This document shows positions 6,645 to 8,783 of a stretch of DNA of 8,783 nucleotides, piece by piece (positions within the stretch are counted from its first letter, which is position 1; every line of letters starts with the position of its first letter). The notes beneath the pieces are model-generated. The model was not told where the DNA came from. It worked only from the letters and a program-made list of their open reading frames with translations, and searched no databases. Made by a program: the position numbers and the translations under genes. The stretch comes from Azoarcus sp. (GTDB lineage Bacteria; Pseudomonadota; Gammaproteobacteria; Burkholderiales; Rhodocyclaceae): assembly GCA_031285365.1 (NCBI GenBank), contig JAITWP010000037.1, positions 1-8,783 of the forward strand, written 5' to 3'.

Positions 6645-7158
6645 GCGGTGTGTCTCCTTCGTTGCGCCGCCATGACCCGCTCTTGCCGCCGCTTTTTTCT
6701 TCCAGTTGGATGTGTTCGATGCGCATGCCCCGGTCGATGGCCTTGCACATGTCGTAGACGGTCAGCAATGCCCCGGCGGCGGCGGTGAGGGCTTCCATCT
6801 CGACTCCGGTCGGGCCGGTGCAACGGGCCGTGACCCGGGTCTGGATGCCGACGCAGCCCTCGGCGTCCGGTGTGAGGATTTCACTGAATTCGACTTCGAC
6901 GCCGGATAGCGTCAATGGGTGGCACATCGGGATCAGGTCGGGGGTGTGCTTGGCGGCCATGACTGCCGCGACATCGGCGACGGCGAGCACGTTGCCCTTG
7001 GCGAGCGTGCCAGCGCGAATGCGTTCCAGGGTTTCCGGACGCATTCGCAGGATGCCGCTCGCAGTCGCGCTTCGCTGGCCGTCCGGTTTGGCGGAGACGT
7101 CGACCATACGTGCGCGGCCTGTGGGGGAAAAATGGGTCAGGCTGTCAGGTTCGTCCAA
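6637..7158 (-). CDS. moaC: Cyclic pyranopterin monophosphate synthase MoaC
   Basis: With MoaA it converts GTP to cPMP, MoaC acting on the 3',8-cyclo-GTP intermediate. Motifs on the 173-residue form: LTHFSPTGRARMVDVSAK (7-24), AKGNVLA (53-59), PMCHPL (77-82), GVEMEALTA (118-126), YDMCKAIDR (135-143, with Asp136 and Lys139 as catalytic candidates) and KSGGKSG (155-161). I chose TTG 7156-7158: AAGGA lies 6 nt upstream and the protein then begins just before the family N-terminus. An ATG at 7210-7212 would add 18 residues with no family character and has its purine run only 3-4 nt away, but it cannot be excluded. The gene overlaps moaD by 8 nt. A tandem repeat array lies between it and moaA. Confidence 0.93.
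   Translation of the reverse strand: MDEPDSLTHFSPTGRARMVDVSAKPDGQRSATASGILRMRPETLERIRAGTLAKGNVLAVADVAAVMAAKHTPDLIPMCHPLTLSGVEVEFSEILTPDAEGCVGIQTRVTARCTGPTGVEMEALTAAAGALLTVYDMCKAIDRGMRIEHIQLEEKSGGKSGSWRRNEGDTPHD
6654..6659 (-). promoter_or_regulatory. Ribosome binding site of moaD inside moaC
   Basis: AAGGAG on the minus strand, 9 nt before the moaD ATG at 6642-6644 and within the last codons of moaC. It gives moaD its own initiation signal. Confidence 0.65.
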
Positions 7159-7228
7159 GGAAGTTCCTTTCCTGAAATCGTGAAAATCGCAGGTTGGGGT
7201 TCGCAATCTCATCCCACCTGCGGGCCTT

Positions 7229-7316
7229 CAAAAAGTCACCGTATGTTTTTCAAAAAGTCTCCGTATGTTTTTCAAAAAACCACCGTATGTTTTTTAAAAA
7301 ACCACCGCATGTTTTT
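7229..7316. repeat. Four tandem copies of a 22-bp repeat between moaA and moaC
   Basis: Copies at 7229-7250, 7251-7272, 7273-7294 and 7295-7316 follow each other with no spacer. Each plus-strand unit is C (T in the last copy), five or six A, a variable dinucleotide, then the core CACCGTATG (CTCCGTATG in copy 2, CACCGCATG in copy 4) and at least five T. Five or six A at one end and five T at the other can pair, so each transcript unit could form a weak 5-6 bp stem with an 8-9 nt loop. The period is not a multiple of 3, so it is not a coding repeat. It lies 12 bp past the moaA stop and, on the minus strand, 70 bp upstream of the moaC start. There are no unique spacers, so it is not CRISPR. Function unknown: tandem binding sites, a transcript element or a simple slippage array are all possible. 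Confidence 0.95.
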
Positions 7317-7326
7317 GAGCGCGGCC

Positions 7327-8382
7327 TCAGCCCCCGATATACGACATTTCTATTCTACCGGGTAGCGCCTCGGTCATTTCATGGCGCTGTTGAGAATAGC
7401 GGTCGGTGCGGTAGTGCCAAGTGGCGGCGATGCGTTGCCGTAATGTCGTTTCGTCGCTGGATGGGACGGATCTGGTGCGCAGAAGGGCACGCAGGTCGAC
7501 GCCTTCGGTGGCGAAGAGGCAGGTATAGAGCTTGCCGTCCGTGGAGAGCCGCAGGCGGCTGCATGTATGGCAGAACGCATGCGAAACCGAGGCGATGACG
7601 CCGATTTCACCGCTGCCGTCCTGGAAAGCCCAGCGCTCCGCAACCTCATTCGGGGCGTCGGGTTCAATGGGAACCAGGGGGTGTTCGTGGTCGATCCGTG
7701 CCAGGATTTCCCGGGCGGTGACCACATCGTCAAGCCGCCAACCGTTGGTGTTGCCGACATCCATGTACTCGATGAAACGCATGATGACGCCGGTGTTGCG
7801 GAAGTGACGAACCAGCGGCAGGATTTCGCTCTCATTGACGCCACGCTTGACGACGGCGTTCACCTTGACCGGCGTCAGTCCCGCTTCCTGCGCGGCGGCA
7901 ATGCCTTCGAGCACGGCTCCGGGCGGGACTCTATCGCCGCTCATGCGGCGGAAGATGGCCTCGTCCAGCGCGTCGAGGCTGATGTTCAGTCGCGTCAGGC
8001 CCGCATCTTTCAGGGCGCGGGCCTTTTTCGCCAGCAGCGTACCGTTGCTGGTCATGGCCAGATCGACAGGCTTGCCATCGTTGGTGCGCAGTTCGGCCAG
8101 CATTTCGACCAACCGCTCGATGCCGTGGCGCAACAGCGGCTCGCCTCCGGAAAGACGAATCTTACGCACCCCCAGTGCGACGCACTGTCGGGCGACACGG
8201 ATGATTTCCTCGAAGCTCAGGAGTTCGGCATGGCGCAGGAAGACGAAACCCCGCCCGAAAACCTCGCACGGCATGCAGTACGTGCAGCGCAGGTTACAGC
8301 GATCCGTGACGGAAATCCGAAGGTCATGCAGGGGGCGCTGCAAGTTGTCCAGACAAGGCACCGCTGCATGCAGATTACGCAT
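7327..8382 (-). CDS. moaA: GTP 3',8-cyclase MoaA (radical SAM)
   Basis: The 351-residue radical-SAM enzyme cyclises GTP in the first step of molybdenum cofactor synthesis. The N-terminal SAM-binding cluster is C29-x3-C33-x2-C36 (DRCNLRCTYCMP). SGGEPLLR lies at 78-85, and the second [4Fe-4S] cluster, which binds GTP, uses C271-x2-C274-x13-C288. The C-terminal Gly-Gly (350-351), important for catalysis in this family, is intact. Two adjacent starts exist: GTG 8383-8385 and ATG 8380-8382. I chose the ATG, with AGGTGA 4 nt upstream. The gap to the preceding cytochrome gene is only 40 nt and contains no hairpin or promoter I can support, so co-transcription is likely. No room exists for a Moco riboswitch upstream of this moaA. 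Confidence 0.96.
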   Translation of the reverse strand: MRNLHAAVPCLDNLQRPLHDLRISVTDRCNLRCTYCMPCEVFGRGFVFLRHAELLSFEEIIRVARQCVALGVRKIRLSGGEPLLRHGIERLVEMLAELRTNDGKPVDLAMTSNGTLLAKKARALKDAGLTRLNISLDALDEAIFRRMSGDRVPPGAVLEGIAAAQEAGLTPVKVNAVVKRGVNESEILPLVRHFRNTGVIMRFIEYMDVGNTNGWRLDDVVTAREILARIDHEHPLVPIEPDAPNEVAERWAFQDGSGEIGVIASVSHAFCHTCSRLRLSTDGKLYTCLFATEGVDLRALLRTRSVPSSDETTLRQRIAATWHYRTDRYSQQRHEMTEALPGRIEMSYIGG

Positions 8383-8422
8383 CACATCACCTGAGCGAAT
8401 GACATTTTCGGATTGACTGGCA

Positions 8423-8783
8423 TCACTCCGGCGGAGTACCGGAGTCGGGTTGATCGGCCTCGGTTGAAGGATTGGTCTCCTGAACGGGCGGCGGCGCGAC
8501 TTGAGCGACGCTCTTCAGCCTTGCGATCACCTCATCCTGTCCGATCCCTTCGATCCCCTCCGGCATCTGATGCGCGATGCCTTTGTGACAGTCGATGCAG
8601 GTGAACTGCTTTTTCTTTGTCTCCTCCAGGTCACGCCACAGTTTATGCACTTCGCCAGCGCGTTTGTCTTGCAAGTCGAAGTCGTAAGCCTCGATCTTGT
8701 GGCAATTCCGGCATTCCTGTGAGTCGTTCGCTTTTACACGCTTCCATTCTCTTTGCGCCAACACCGGGTGCCTTATTGCAAAC
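8423..8783 (-). CDS. NapC/NirT family tetrahaem cytochrome c, C-terminal part (cut by window edge)
   Basis: The last 119 residues of a protein whose start lies beyond position 8783. Two haem motifs are visible, CRNCH (fragment residues 24-28) and CIDCH (62-66), the latter followed by KGIAHQMP, the characteristic end of NapC/NirT/CymA-type quinol dehydrogenases; the anchor and first two haems must be outside. EAYDFDLQ (31-38), between the two haem motifs, and REWKRVKAND (11-20) fit the NapC branch rather than NrfH. After the last haem comes a charged helix and a Pro/Glu/Asp-rich tail (about 95-119) without recognisable function. It probably passes quinol electrons to a periplasmic nitrate reductase, but other periplasmic reductases are possible because the partner gene is not visible. 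It lies 40 nt upstream of moaA in the same direction. Confidence 0.9.
   Translation of the reverse strand, partial: FAIRHPVLAQREWKRVKANDSQECRNCHKIEAYDFDLQDKRAGEVHKLWRDLEETKKKQFTCIDCHKGIAHQMPEGIEGIGQDEVIARLKSVAQVAPPPVQETNPSTEADQPDSGTPPE

Noticed and set aside
7229..7316. CRISPR array
   Set aside because: The 22-bp units are directly adjacent with no spacers, and no cas gene is present.
8386..8422. Molybdenum cofactor riboswitch before moaA
   Set aside because: The 37-40 nt gap is far too short for the known Moco RNA motif and no such fold is visible.

Overview
All recognisable genes lie on the minus strand, so the window reads biologically from right (8783) to left (1). It is a compact anaerobic-respiration locus. 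It begins with the C-terminal part of a NapC/NirT-type tetrahaem quinol dehydrogenase (8423-8783, cut by the window edge). Next comes a molybdenum-cofactor block, moaA-moaC-moaD-moaE-mobB-mobA-moeA (8382 down to 3576). Then come the cytochrome c nitrite reductase pair nrfH-nrfA (3354 to 998) and a ResB-like cytochrome c biogenesis membrane protein (901 to 1, cut by the left edge). The ResB-like gene lacks a stop inside the window.

How the parts fit: MoaA and MoaC make cPMP, MoaD/MoaE add the dithiolene sulfurs, MoeA inserts molybdenum, and MobA (helped by MobB) attaches GMP to give bis-MGD. Bis-MGD is the cofactor of DMSO-reductase-family enzymes such as periplasmic nitrate reductase. The NapC-like cytochrome upstream is the usual quinol-to-NapAB electron donor, so a napA-type gene just outside the right edge is a reasonable inference. 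NrfH takes electrons from quinol to pentahaem NrfA, which reduces nitrite to ammonium. ResB-like proteins help deliver or ligate haem to c-type cytochromes, and this locus encodes at least 13 CXXCH/K haem sites in the visible part. The whole reads as a nitrate-to-ammonium (DNRA) module packaged with its cofactor-maturation machinery.

Transcription: gaps between the cytochrome gene and moeA are short or overlapping, with ATGA overlaps at mobB/mobA and mobA/moeA. The exception is moaA-moaC, which holds four perfect-period 22-bp tandem repeats. A 221-bp AT-rich gap separates moeA from nrfH and probably carries the nrfHA promoter. A strong intrinsic terminator follows nrfA. A second hairpin, overlapping a possible promoter, precedes the ResB-like gene.

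Organism: Gram-negative, fairly GC-rich, with System-II-like (ResB) haem handling. The MoaA, MoaE and MobA sequences look pseudomonadotal (beta/gamma-like). The signal-anchored NrfA with NrfH and a ResB partner is the arrangement known from Geobacter-, Desulfovibrio- and Bacteroidetes-type nrf loci. I cannot name a genus. No rRNA, tRNA, IS element or CRISPR was seen. I see no wholly new system; the most unusual element is the repeat array between moaA and moaC.
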